Positions 17,754 to 24,768 are shown, counted from the stretch's first letter. The stretch is DNA of 29,769 nt from an uncultured Clostridium sp. (GCA_900543325.1 UQQU01000041.1:1-29769); one strand, 5' to 3'. Notes: a model not told the origin generated them from the sequence alone. Numbers and translations: made by a program.

Positions 17754-18029
17754 TTATGCAACGTCTTTATTTAATTTTTGAGCTATAGAATTTTTTGTTA
17801 CTCTAAATCTTACTCTATCTGGACCTGATTGGATAACCATTTGATCTTCATCAATTGTTATGATTTTTCCAATTATTCCACCTCTAGTTAAAACTTCATC
17901 ATTTACTTTTAAAGCTGATAACATTTCATTATACTTCTTAGTTCTTTTCTTCTCTGGAAGTATTAATAAGAAATACATGATTGCAAACATTGCAACTAAA
18001 GGTAATAATGTGGCTAATAATTGTGCCAT
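17754..18029 (-). CDS. yajC: Preprotein translocase accessory subunit YajC (91 aa)
   Basis: YajC joins SecDF and YidC at the SecYEG protein-export channel; its exact task is unclear and it is usually dispensable. The protein has the family layout: one N-terminal membrane helix (about residues 4-23; FAIMYFLLILPEKKR is the typical end), then a small cytosolic beta domain with LKVNDEVLTRGGIIGKI and the acidic turn TIDEDQMVIQ. Length is normal. AAGGGAAGGGA precedes the ATG. A near-consensus promoter lies 66-94 bases upstream, so it is probably transcribed apart from tgt, and a strong hairpin follows. secD and secF, the usual next genes, are not here; the neighbour is the TIGR04086 gene. Confidence 0.95.
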   Translation of the reverse strand: MAQLLATLLPLVAMFAIMYFLLILPEKKRTKKYNEMLSALKVNDEVLTRGGIIGKIITIDEDQMVIQSGPDRVRFRVTKNSIAQKLNKDVA

Positions 18030-18094
18030 TAGAATCCCTTCCCTTCACATTTATAATAAAAACAATACATTGTAATATTTACTATGTATTAAAT

Positions 18095-18123
18095 AATATA
18101 CTTTATTTAAATTTATATGTCAA
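18095..18123 (-). promoter_or_regulatory. Predicted sigma-A promoter of yajC
   Basis: On the minus strand a perfect TTGACA (18123-18118) is followed after 17 bases by TATATT (18100-18095). It lies between the tgt stop and the yajC start, which implies independent transcription of yajC. Confidence 0.75.
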
Positions 18124-18183
18124 TTCTATGAACACTTTATATTCCAAACTTTAATAAATTATTCATAAAGCTATTATTTAAAT

Positions 18184-19323
18184 TTATTTTTTTATATTCC
18201 ACTCTCTAAGTTTTTGCTCTTTAAATTCACTATACTTTCCATTATCAATAGCATCTCTAATATCAGCCATTAATTTATTATAGAAGTAAAGATTATGTAA
18301 AACACAAAGTCTTAATGCAAGCATTTCTTTAGCCTTAAATAAATGTCTTATATAACTTCTTGTGTAGTTTTTACATGCAGGACATTGACACCCCTCATCT
18401 ATTGGTCTTTCATCTAATTCAAACTTAGCATTCATTAAGTTTATTTTACCTTGCCCTGTAAATACATGACCATGTCTACCATTTCTAGCTGGAAGAACGC
18501 AGTCAAAGAAGTCAACACCTCTATCTACAGCTTCTAGTATATTTTCTGGAGTACCAACTCCCATTAAGTATATTGGTTTATCTTCTGGTAAATGTGGAAC
18601 TACTGCATCAATAATTCTATACATTTCTTCATGAGTTTCACCAACTGCTAAACCACCAATTGCATAACCATCCATATCTAGTTTTGCTAAGTGCTTAGCA
18701 TGCTCTATTCTTATGTCTTCATAACAACCACCTTGGTTAATACCAAAAAGCATTTGTTCCTTATTTATTGTATCAGGTAATGAATTTAATCTATTCATTT
18801 CAGCTATACATCTATCTAACCATCTATTTGTTCTTGCAACTGAATTTATTACATATTCTCTAGTTGATGGGTTTGGTATACATTCATCAAAAGCCATAGC
18901 TATTGTTGATGCTAAATTACTTTGAATTTGCATTGATTCTTCTGGTCCCATGAATATCTTTTTACCATCTATATGTGAATTAAAGTAAACTCCCTCTTCT
19001 TTAATCTTTCTCATTGATGATAATGAGAATACTTGGAATCCACCTGAGTCAGTTAATATAGGTCTATCCCAATTCATAAACTTATGTAATCCACCCATTT
19101 TAGCAACTACTTTATCAGATGGTCTTAAATGTAAGTGATATGTATTTGAAAGTTCAACTTGACATCCTATTTCTTTTAAGTCCATAGAAGAAACTCCACC
19201 TTTAATTGCAGCTAAAGTTCCAACATTCATAAATACTGGTGTTTCTATTGTTCCATGAGGTGTTTCAAATCTTCCTCTTCTTGCTTTACCATCTTTTTTT
19301 AACAGTGTATATCTTTTACTCAA
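18184..19323 (-). CDS. tgt: tRNA-guanine transglycosylase (Tgt), 379 aa
   Basis: Tgt exchanges guanine-34 in the anticodon of Asp, Asn, His and Tyr tRNAs for preQ1, the key step of queuosine formation in bacteria. The protein carries the general acid/base D92 in TDSGGFQVFSL, the GGLAVGE substrate loop, the nucleophile D274 in DCVLPARNGRHG, and the zinc site C312, C314, C317 and H343 (CQCPACKNYTRSYIRHLF ... LHNLYFY). Length is normal for the bacterial enzyme. The start is TTG: AAAGGAC lies upstream at usable spacing and no in-frame ATG precedes residue 33. The gene follows queA by 30 bases, within the ruvA-ruvB-queA-tgt run, and acts just before QueA in the pathway. No clear terminator is seen between it and the yajC promoter. 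Confidence 0.97.
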   Translation of the reverse strand: MSKRYTLLKKDGKARRGRFETPHGTIETPVFMNVGTLAAIKGGVSSMDLKEIGCQVELSNTYHLHLRPSDKVVAKMGGLHKFMNWDRPILTDSGGFQVFSLSSMRKIKEEGVYFNSHIDGKKIFMGPEESMQIQSNLASTIAMAFDECIPNPSTREYVINSVARTNRWLDRCIAEMNRLNSLPDTINKEQMLFGINQGGCYEDIRIEHAKHLAKLDMDGYAIGGLAVGETHEEMYRIIDAVVPHLPEDKPIYLMGVGTPENILEAVDRGVDFFDCVLPARNGRHGHVFTGQGKINLMNAKFELDERPIDEGCQCPACKNYTRSYIRHLFKAKEMLALRLCVLHNLYFYNKLMADIRDAIDNGKYSEFKEQKLREWNIKK

Positions 19324-19353
19324 AACTTCACGTCCTTTTAACTTATGTTTTTA

Positions 19354-20379
19354 TTATTTTATTATCATTGAATCTCCAAAAGAGAAGAATCTATATCTTT
19401 CTTTTACAGCTTCATTATAAGCATTCATTACCTTTTCTTTTCCAGCTAAAGCTGAAACTAACATTATTAATGTTGATTCAGGTAAGTGGAAATTAGTAAT
19501 AAGATTGTCTACTACTTTAAACTTATATCCTGGATAAATGAATATATTAGTCCATCCACTTTGAGCTTTAACAAACCCATTTTCATCTCCAATAGTTTCT
19601 AATGTTCTAGTAGAAGTTGTTCCTACTGAAATAATCTTATTGCCACGTTTTTTAGTCTCATTAATTATATTTGCATTTTCTTCATCTAATTGATAAAACT
19701 CTGAATGCATAACATGCTCATTTACATCATCAACTTTAACTGGTCTAAATGTACCTAGCCCTACATGTAACGTTACATATGCAATATTTACACCTTTTTC
19801 TTTTACTTTTTCTAAAAGCTCCTTAGTAAAATGTAGTCCTGCTGTTGGTGCTGCTGCTGATCCTTGTTCTTTAGAATAAACTGTTTGATATCTTTCCCTA
19901 TCATCAAGTCTTTCTGTTATGTAAGGTGGTAATGGCATTTCTCCTAATTCATCTAAAACTTGTTCAAATATCCCATCATAAGAAAATTCAATTATTCTAT
20001 TTCCTTCTTCTACAATATCTACAACTTTACACTTTAATTTCCCACTACCAAATGTAAATTCAGTTCCTATCTTAGCTCTTTTACCTGGTTTCGCTAAACA
20101 TTCCCATTTATCGCCTTCAATTCTTTTTAAAAGTAAAAATTCAATTTTACCTCCACTTTCTACTTTTTCTCCTATAAGTCTTGCAGGCATTACTCTAGTA
20201 TTATTTAAAACTAAAGTATCTCCTTCATTTAAATAATCTAAAACATCATAAAAATGCTTATGTTCTATTTCTCCAGTAGCCTTATCTAATACCATTAATC
20301 TTGAATAATCTCTTTTTTCTAATGGATGTTGAGCTATAAGCTCTTCTGGTAAGTAAAAATCAAAATCACTTGTTTTCAT
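19354..20379 (-). CDS. queA: S-adenosylmethionine:tRNA ribosyltransferase-isomerase (QueA), 341 aa
   Basis: QueA moves the ribosyl part of S-adenosylmethionine onto preQ1 in tRNA and isomerises it to epoxyqueuosine, the step after Tgt. Family signatures are clear: the N-terminal FDFYLPEELIAQHP, RLMVLD, LNNTRVMPARL, EQGSAAAPTAGLHFT, LHVGLGTFRPV, VGTTSTRTLE, NFHLPESTLIMLVSA and the end RYRFFSFGDSMII. The start is the internal ATG (MKTSDFDFY): TAGGAG lies seven bases before it, the product then begins like other QueA proteins, and it starts 10 bases after the ruvB stop. A longer reading from 20400 would add seven residues and overlap ruvB. Length of 341 residues is normal. Confidence 0.97.
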   Translation of the reverse strand: MKTSDFDFYLPEELIAQHPLEKRDYSRLMVLDKATGEIEHKHFYDVLDYLNEGDTLVLNNTRVMPARLIGEKVESGGKIEFLLLKRIEGDKWECLAKPGKRAKIGTEFTFGSGKLKCKVVDIVEEGNRIIEFSYDGIFEQVLDELGEMPLPPYITERLDDRERYQTVYSKEQGSAAAPTAGLHFTKELLEKVKEKGVNIAYVTLHVGLGTFRPVKVDDVNEHVMHSEFYQLDEENANIINETKKRGNKIISVGTTSTRTLETIGDENGFVKAQSGWTNIFIYPGYKFKVVDNLITNFHLPESTLIMLVSALAGKEKVMNAYNEAVKERYRFFSFGDSMIIK

Positions 20380-20389
20380 TATATATCTC

Positions 20390-21421
20390 CTAACTTTCAA
20401 AAAAACTAGTTTGTCTTTTTGTAACTTTTTTACCTCTTGATCTTCCTAAATGACTATATGCTTTATCTGTTGCTGTTCTTCCTCTAGCAGTTCTAACTAT
20501 AAATCCCTTTTGAAGAAGATAAGGTTCATAAACATCTTCTATAGTTCCAAGTTCTTCACCTATAAAATAAGATAATGTTTCTATTCCTACAGGTCCCCCA
20601 TTAAAATTATCAATAATAGCTTCTAATATCTTATTATCAACTCTATCAAAACCTTGAGCATCTACCTCTAAAAGTTCAAGAGCTGCTTTTGCTTCTTTAT
20701 AACTAATTAAACAATCAGAGTAAACTTCAGCATAATCTCTAACTCTTTTTAATAATCTATTTGCAATTCTTGGTGTTCCTCTAGAACGTCTAGCTATTTC
20801 ATATGCACCTTCTTCAGTTATATTACAACCTAATACAAAGGCAGAACGAACAATTATTTCCTTTAACTGTTCTTCTGTATAATATACCATATCACAAAGA
20901 ACTCCGAATCTATCTCTTAATGGAGAAGTTAACATCCCTATTCTAGTTGTTGCTCCAATTAAAGTAAAATGCGGTAAATCCAATCTAATTGATTTAGCTG
21001 CAGCTCCTTTTCCTATAACTATATCTAAAGCATAATCTTCCATTGCTGGATAAAGTATTTCTTCAACGCTTCTATTTAATCTATGTATTTCATCGATAAA
21101 TAAAACATCATTATCTTTTAATGTTGTTAGTATAGCCGCTAAATCTCCTGCTCTCTCAATTGCTGGCCCTGAAGTTATTTTTAAATCTCCACCCATTTCT
21201 TTCGCTATAATATTAGCTAATGTTGTTTTACCTAATCCTGGTGGTCCATACAATAATACATGGTCTAATGCTTCATTTCTTCTTTTAGCTGCTGTAATAA
21301 AAATATTAAGTCTTTCTTTTACTTTATCTTGCCCTATATACTCATTAATTTTCTGAGGTCTTAAACTTAACTCACTGTTTCCATCTTCCAGAATCTCATC
21401 TGGAGTGATAATTCTCTCCAA
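20390..21421 (-). CDS. ruvB: Holliday junction branch-migration ATPase RuvB (343 aa)
   Basis: RuvB is the hexameric AAA+ motor that, loaded by RuvA, drives branch migration of Holliday junctions in recombinational repair. Visible motifs: Walker A GPPGLGKT (59-66), Walker B VLFIDEIHRL (106-115), sensor LIGATTR, arginine finger PLRDRFG, sensor-2 GTPRIANRL and the winged-helix DNA-binding end with GGPVGIETLS and RTARGR. The start is the TTG giving MERIITPDE, because GAGGTGAT stands just before it, RuvB proteins of this group begin this way, and it leaves 11 bases after the ruvA stop. An ATG at 21457 would overlap ruvA and add 12 non-family residues. It is translationally close to ruvA and queA in one operon. 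Confidence 0.97.
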   Translation of the reverse strand: MERIITPDEILEDGNSELSLRPQKINEYIGQDKVKERLNIFITAAKRRNEALDHVLLYGPPGLGKTTLANIIAKEMGGDLKITSGPAIERAGDLAAILTTLKDNDVLFIDEIHRLNRSVEEILYPAMEDYALDIVIGKGAAAKSIRLDLPHFTLIGATTRIGMLTSPLRDRFGVLCDMVYYTEEQLKEIIVRSAFVLGCNITEEGAYEIARRSRGTPRIANRLLKRVRDYAEVYSDCLISYKEAKAALELLEVDAQGFDRVDNKILEAIIDNFNGGPVGIETLSYFIGEELGTIEDVYEPYLLQKGFIVRTARGRTATDKAYSHLGRSRGKKVTKRQTSFFES

Positions 21422-21432
21422 ATCTATCACCT

Positions 21433-22038
21433 CTATCCCATTAATACTCTTAAACATTCCTTAATAATATTTTCTACAGATTCTTGTCTATTTACTTTCT
21501 TTAGTGCATTTTCAGCTTCTTTTTCTGAATATCCAAGAGCTAATAATGCTCCAAGAGCTTCACCTATTGCATTACTATTACTTGGTGCAATATCCTCAAA
21601 CCCTTGTTGAATATCAACACCTTCAGAAACTTCATCTGTTTTAATCTTATCTTTAAGTTCTAATATTATTCTTCCTGCAGTTTTCTTCCCAATTCCAGGC
21701 GCTCTGCATAAATGCTTGTCATCTTCCATAATTATTGCATATTTTAAATTGTTTATTCTGCTTATTGAAAGTAAAGATAAAGCAGCTTTTGCTCCTACTC
21801 CACTTATTGAAATAAGTAACTTAAACATTTCTAACTCTTCTCTATCTTTAAATCCATATAATCCTATAAAGTCTTCTCTTACTATTTGTTCTAAATATAA
21901 TTGAACCTCTTCAGATACCTTAGGCATTTCTGCCATAGTTGCTCCTGATGTAAAAATCTTATATCCAATACCATTATTCTCTATGATAACATAATCCTTA
22001 TTAATCCCAATATATTTTCCCTTAATATATTCGTACAT
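21433..22038 (-). CDS. ruvA: Holliday junction DNA-binding protein RuvA (201 aa)
   Basis: RuvA tetramers bind and flatten four-way junctions and recruit RuvB. The sequence shows the N-terminal OB-fold (MYEYIKGKYIGINKDYVII; GIGYKIF), the two helix-hairpin-helix motifs SISGVGAKAALSLLS and APGIGKKTAGRIILELKDK, an acidic flexible linker (about 140-150) and the C-terminal three-helix RuvB-contact domain (EALGALLALGYSEKEAENAL). The start is the second ATG (22036-22038): AAGGGGG lies six bases before it, while the ATG at 22044 touches the ribosome binding site. It is first in the ruvA-ruvB-queA-tgt run; a TATAAT-like box at about 22144-22149 may belong to its promoter. ruvC is not adjacent, as usual in clostridia. 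Confidence 0.97.
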   Translation of the reverse strand: MYEYIKGKYIGINKDYVIIENNGIGYKIFTSGATMAEMPKVSEEVQLYLEQIVREDFIGLYGFKDREELEMFKLLISISGVGAKAALSLLSISRINNLKYAIIMEDDKHLCRAPGIGKKTAGRIILELKDKIKTDEVSEGVDIQQGFEDIAPSNSNAIGEALGALLALGYSEKEAENALKKVNRQESVENIIKECLRVLMG

Positions 22039-22050
22039 GGCCATCCCCCT

Positions 22051-22073
22051 TAATCTAATTAAAAATTAGATTA
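22051..22073. repeat. Perfect inverted repeat directly upstream of the ruvA ribosome binding site
   Basis: TAATCTAATT (22051-22060) and its reverse complement (22064-22073) flank three bases. On the minus strand the hairpin ends where AAGGGGG begins, 13 bases before the chosen ruvA start. It could shape the leader or be an operator; no regulator is evident. Confidence 0.5.
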
Positions 22074-22184
22074 TTTTTGTTCCTTATAATTAAGTTTCTA
22101 AAATTTAAATTTGTATATTGACTCTATTACTTCTTTAGTCTACATTATACTTTACCATTTTACTTTAATTTTTTCAATAATAAA

Positions 22185-22219
22185 GAGTTACACTATTTAT
22201 ATAATATATAGCATAACTC
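22185..22219 (-). terminator. Probable terminator after the 139-aa gene
   Basis: GAGTTA (22185-22190) pairs with TAACTC (22214-22219), then after a 2x2 internal loop CTAT pairs with ATAG. On the minus strand the tail is TTTATTATTG, giving a modest U-tract. It separates the upstream gene from the ruv operon. Confidence 0.55.
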
Positions 22220-22237
22220 CCTTTTGCTTTTACTTTA

Positions 22238-22657
22238 TTATTGACCTGTTATTGGATCTCCATACGGTTCCATAATATCAATAGAATCTGTATTGGTAAA
22301 TATATTATCTATTGCATAATCAAATGTATTTATTTCAGAAGGGTTAAATAATAATTTAGAAATTAACTCTTCCTTTTCATCTTGAAAAATAACTTCATCT
22401 TGTATTTTTTCTATTATTTCTCGCGTATTGTATAATCTACATTCTCCTTCTTCTACTCCAATTTTATAGCAAATTACATTAGCGATATCATCAAAATCTT
22501 CTGTTAAATCCTCATATGCTCCAACTACATCATTGTTTCTTGTCCTAAAATAATAGTAGTTATTAATATATGCTTTAGCTGTTTCTTCATCATGAAACCC
22601 TCTGATATTTCCACTAGGCATAACTAATAAATATTCAAAGCTTGGCATAATACTCAT
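22238..22657 (-). CDS. Acidic protein of unknown function (139 aa)
   Basis: I do not recognise this protein. The ATG follows AAGGAGG at seven bases, and the gene lies between two hairpins, so it is very likely expressed. It is a soluble, strongly acidic protein with no signal peptide or membrane helix. The first 60 residues (FEYLLVMPSGNIRGFHDEE, then a tyrosine-rich YINNYYYFRT stretch) look like a small alpha/beta fold. The middle has one cysteine in VICYKIG and another in EGECRLYNTREI. The C-terminal third is helical, then ends in the loop EPYGDPITGQ. It precedes the ruv operon, but its own terminator suggests separate transcription. There is no basis for a functional guess. Confidence 0.75.
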   Translation of the reverse strand: MSIMPSFEYLLVMPSGNIRGFHDEETAKAYINNYYYFRTRNNDVVGAYEDLTEDFDDIANVICYKIGVEEGECRLYNTREIIEKIQDEVIFQDEKEELISKLLFNPSEINTFDYAIDNIFTNTDSIDIMEPYGDPITGQ

Positions 22658-22739
22658 ATCTTCGCCTCCTTAGTTGCTTACAATAATATTTTCTCCTCTT
22701 ATCTACAATGTTATACAAGCATCTATTTTCCTATAATGA

Positions 22740-22781
22740 AAGAGATTATAAATAAGAACCAAATTCTATTTATAATCTCTT
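22740..22781. repeat. 15-bp perfect inverted repeat upstream of the 139-aa gene
   Basis: AAGAGATTATAAATA (22740-22754) and its reverse complement (22767-22781) enclose 12 bases. It sits between the 139-aa gene and the terminator of the preceding minus-strand gene. The U-tail on the minus strand is poor (TCTTTCATT), so a second terminator or an operator are both possible. Confidence 0.5.
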
Positions 22782-22817
22782 CATGTAAAAATATATATAA
22801 TTTAAGGGTATATTAAA

Positions 22818-22838
22818 AATCACTTTTAAAAAGTGATT
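22818..22838 (-). terminator. Intrinsic terminator after the BofC-like gene
   Basis: A 9-bp perfect stem (AATCACTTT with AAAGTGATT) has a 3-base loop, followed on the minus strand by TTTTAAT, 14 bases beyond the stop codon at 22853. Confidence 0.8.
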
Positions 22839-22852
22839 ATATGGGATAAGCA

Positions 22853-23494
22853 TTATGAAATGTATGCAGTTAGCTTTTCTATTGCTTCATCTTTTGTATC
22901 ATAACAATGTTTTAAATTTTTAATATCTTCCAAATCCTCACCTTGTAAGAAATCTATAGATCTACTATCTCTATATACATCATCTTCATTTTCAATTGTT
23001 AAATTTCCTTCACTATCAGTTTTATAAATTGCAAAGTATCCATCTTTCTCACCTATATAATATTTATTAGGTTGTAATACATTTGTAGTTCCATCTTTAC
23101 TAAAAACTACTTTTTCATCTTGTAATTCTTCTAAATTATATCCATTAGCTTCAAAAAAGTTTACAATAAATTGTTGACTAATATCACTTGATATAAAGTT
23201 TTCTTTTTTAAACTCCAAAATACTTTGTTCTTTTTCAATAACACCTTCATTCATTAAAATCAAAATCATATCATCATCTAAAGCCTTAGTATTATTGTAT
23301 ACTGTTTTATCTTCCTCTGTAGTATTTTTTGCATATTTAGGATTAGTCAATCTATTTGTTATAAAATAGCTTCCAAAAAAGCTTATTACAAGAGCAAATA
23401 CAATCATTCCAGAAATTATTGCTAATTTCTTATTTGTATATTTATTTTCATTATTTATTTGTTTTTTATCATTATTTTTAAATATATTTTTCAT
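22853..23494 (-). CDS. Single-pass membrane protein with a BofC-like C-terminal region (213 aa)
   Basis: A bitopic protein: a short basic cytosolic end (MKNIFKNNDKK), one membrane helix (about residues 26-46, IISGMIVFALVISFFGSYFI) and an acidic outer domain of about 165 residues. The last 65 residues (DGYFAIYKTDSEGNL, then a strand, SIDFLQGEDLEDIKNL and a final helix DEAIEKLTAYI) follow the pattern of the BofC C-terminal domain, known from sporulation checkpoint proteins and many clostridial membrane proteins. The likeness is from memory of the pattern only and is moderate. The start is the ATG giving MKNIF, eight bases after GGAG; the in-frame GTG and ATG just upstream are too close to it. 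It lies between unknown genes with its own terminator. A role in sporulation or envelope signalling is unproven. Confidence 0.7.
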   Translation of the reverse strand: MKNIFKNNDKKQINNENKYTNKKLAIISGMIVFALVISFFGSYFITNRLTNPKYAKNTTEEDKTVYNNTKALDDDMILILMNEGVIEKEQSILEFKKENFISSDISQQFIVNFFEANGYNLEELQDEKVVFSKDGTTNVLQPNKYYIGEKDGYFAIYKTDSEGNLTIENEDDVYRDSRSIDFLQGEDLEDIKNLKHCYDTKDEAIEKLTAYIS

Positions 23495-23570
23495 GAACAT
23501 CACTCCTCAGTTGTAATTCTTGACAACTTTACAAATGATATTCATAAAATTAAAAATTTTTCTTAAAAAA

Positions 23571-23594
23571 TAAAAGCTCAAAAATGAGCTTTTA
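23571..23594 (-). terminator. Intrinsic terminator overlapping the stop codon of the 76-aa gene
   Basis: TAAAAGCTCA (23571-23580) and TGAGCTTTTA (23585-23594) form a 10-bp stem with a 4-base loop; on the minus strand TTTTATTTTTTAAG follows. The TAA stop codon of the gene is the first three bases of the stem. Confidence 0.88.
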
Positions 23595-23822
23595 CCATTC
23601 AATCATCAATATACTAAAATCTTCTTTTTTAAGAGAAATTCTATATCCTTCTAATAATAACCAACTTACTAACTGTCTTTGAATTTCTTCACTTTCATCA
23701 TCCATGGCAAGGATTGCACTAATTTTATTTACTCCCATACTTTTTCCCATATCAATATTTTCTTGTATCTTATTTTTATGATTTTCAAATTTACTTTTTA
23801 AATCTTCATTTAAAAATTCCAC
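23592..23822 (-). CDS. Small acidic protein of unknown function (76 aa)
   Basis: Not recognised. A GTG start fits best: AAGGGGGAG precedes it at normal spacing and an overlapping ATG one base upstream is in the wrong frame. The protein is soluble and mostly helical: an amphipathic N-terminal half (LKSKFENHKNKIQENI, MGKSMGVNKISAIL), an acidic turn MDDESEEIQRQ, and a final LVSWLLLEGYRISLKKEDF segment ending in tryptophan. There is no signal peptide. It is monocistronic: it lies divergent from queT across a 411-base gap and its stop codon is built into a terminator. The length and tail give no clue to function. Confidence 0.65.
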   Translation of the reverse strand: MEFLNEDLKSKFENHKNKIQENIDMGKSMGVNKISAILAMDDESEEIQRQLVSWLLLEGYRISLKKEDFSILMIEW

Positions 23823-23900
23823 ATAAACTCCCCCTTATTACAATTAAAAAATTCTTATATCTAAATATTTGATTATTTTATCCCATCTATGTATATTAAC

Positions 23901-23945
23901 TTTTAATCATAGTATAATAATTCTCTTACTATACTATGATTAAAA
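23901..23945. repeat. 16-bp perfect inverted repeat in the divergent intergenic region
   Basis: TTTTAATCATAGTATA (23901-23916) pairs exactly with 23930-23945 across a 13-base loop. It lies between the 76-aa gene and the queT promoter, outside the riboswitch. It carries few G:C pairs and no long U-tail, so a regulator-binding site is as likely as a terminator. The rest of 23823-23990 shows nothing else I can name. Confidence 0.6.
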
Positions 23946-23995
23946 TCAATAATTAACCACTAAAAATTTTTATTTTTAATTAAAATCATTTTTGC

Positions 23996-24024
23996 TTGAT
24001 TTATAATACAATATTCAGTATAAT
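23996..24024 (+). promoter_or_regulatory. Predicted sigma-A promoter of queT
   Basis: TTGATT (23996-24001) and a perfect TATAAT (24019-24024) are 17 bases apart. Initiation near 24031 would place the transcript start just before the preQ1-I aptamer at 24040. Confidence 0.75.
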
Positions 24025-24039
24025 TTATCTTTGTAATAT

Positions 24040-24080
24040 AGACAGTTCGGGAACCTCCTGTCTCAAAACAAAACTAGGTA
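24040..24080 (+). ncRNA. Probable preQ1-I riboswitch aptamer upstream of queT
   Basis: Stem P1 is AGACAG (24040-24045) with CTGTCT (24058-24063). The 12-base loop TTCGGGAACCTC has the same length and the same TTC opening and final C (the base that pairs with preQ1) as the Bacillus preQ1-I loop. The A-rich tail CAAAACAAAACTAGGTA can form the pseudoknot with the loop (ACCT/AGGT or neighbouring pairs). Its place about 9 bases from the predicted transcript start and before a queuosine-precursor transporter gene is typical. Exact pseudoknot pairs are uncertain. Confidence 0.75.
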
Positions 24081-24200
24081 AAAGTTTATACTTAAAATAA
24101 TAGATAAGAATTAGTAATTAATTTAGTAAATTTACTTTAACAATTGTTTAAATAATTTTTTATAAAAGACTACTAACTTCTAACTATTATAAGCCTTAGG

Positions 24201-24226
24201 TTCCTAATAATTTTTATTAGGAGGTT
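24201..24226 (+). promoter_or_regulatory. queT expression platform: hairpin covering the ribosome binding site
   Basis: CCTAATAA (24203-24210) pairs with TTATTAGG (24214-24221), plus TT/AG outside, enclosing most of AGGAGG (24219-24224), the queT ribosome binding site nine bases before ATG. GTTTTTC follows, so weak termination is also possible. Upstream GGTTCC (24199-24204) and the site AGGAGGTT are both complementary to parts of the aptamer, which suggests a switch. Confidence 0.6.
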
Positions 24227-24233
24227 TTTCAAA

Positions 24234-24734
24234 ATGAAAAATGATTTAACTAAAAGACTGACTAGAACGGCAATTATTGCAGCAATCTATGCAGTTATAA
24301 CAGTTGCTATTGCACCTTTATCTTACATGGGAGTTCAATTTAGAATTTCTGAAATTTTAGTTTTATTAGCTGTATTTGATCCATTATATATAGGTGGATT
24401 AACACTTGGATGTCTAATTGCTAATCTATTAGGCCCTAATGGTCCTATGGATGTGTTATTTGGAACACTAGCTACATTTATTAGTGTATATGCTATTTAT
24501 TTAACTGGTAAGATAATAAAGAATTATAAGGCTAAGCTTTTTATAGCATCTATTTGGCCAACAATATTCAACGGACTTATAGTTGGTTGGATGTTAAATA
24601 AGCTATATGGTTTACCATTAATTCTATCTATGGGACAAGTTGCACTAGGAGAGTTAGTTATAATCACATGCATTGGAGTACCTTTATTCCTAGTAGCTGG
24701 ATCTAGGTTCAAAAATGTAATGACATTTAAATAG
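24234..24734 (+). CDS. queT: Queuosine precursor transporter QueT (166 aa)
   Basis: QueT is the substrate-specific membrane component (S component) of an energy-coupling factor (ECF) transporter that takes up a queuosine precursor, probably preQ1 or queuine. The protein has the family start RLTRTAIIAAIYAVITVA, the signature FRISEILVLLAVFDP, a GLTLGCLIANLLGPNGPMDVLFG region, and about five or six membrane helices; it ends in a basic tail. Length is normal. ATG is used, nine bases after AGGAGG. A probable preQ1-I riboswitch and a good promoter precede it, which supports the substrate. A strong terminator follows, so it is monocistronic. queA and tgt are about 4 kb away on the other strand. The ECF energising subunits are not in this window. 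Confidence 0.92.
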   Translation: MKNDLTKRLTRTAIIAAIYAVITVAIAPLSYMGVQFRISEILVLLAVFDPLYIGGLTLGCLIANLLGPNGPMDVLFGTLATFISVYAIYLTGKIIKNYKAKLFIASIWPTIFNGLIVGWMLNKLYGLPLILSMGQVALGELVIITCIGVPLFLVAGSRFKNVMTFK

Positions 24735-24740
24735 TTATTT

Positions 24741-24768
24741 AGGACGACATTCAGTTGTCCTTTTTTTT
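24741..24768 (+). terminator. Intrinsic terminator of queT
   Basis: AGGACGAC (24741-24748) pairs with GTTGTCCT (24754-24761), one G:U pair, 5-base loop, followed by a run of eight T. It lies six bases past the stop. The next stretch (24769-24939) is AT-rich with no feature I can support. Confidence 0.93.

Noticed and set aside
20380..20400. Longer QueA start at 20400
   Set aside because: It would overlap ruvB and place the strong TAGGAG site inside the coding frame; the internal ATG is correctly spaced and matches the family's N-terminus.
21422..21457. Longer RuvB start at the ATG 21457
   Set aside because: It overlaps the end of ruvA and has no good ribosome binding site, while the TTG at 21421 follows GAGGTGAT and gives the family start MERIITP.
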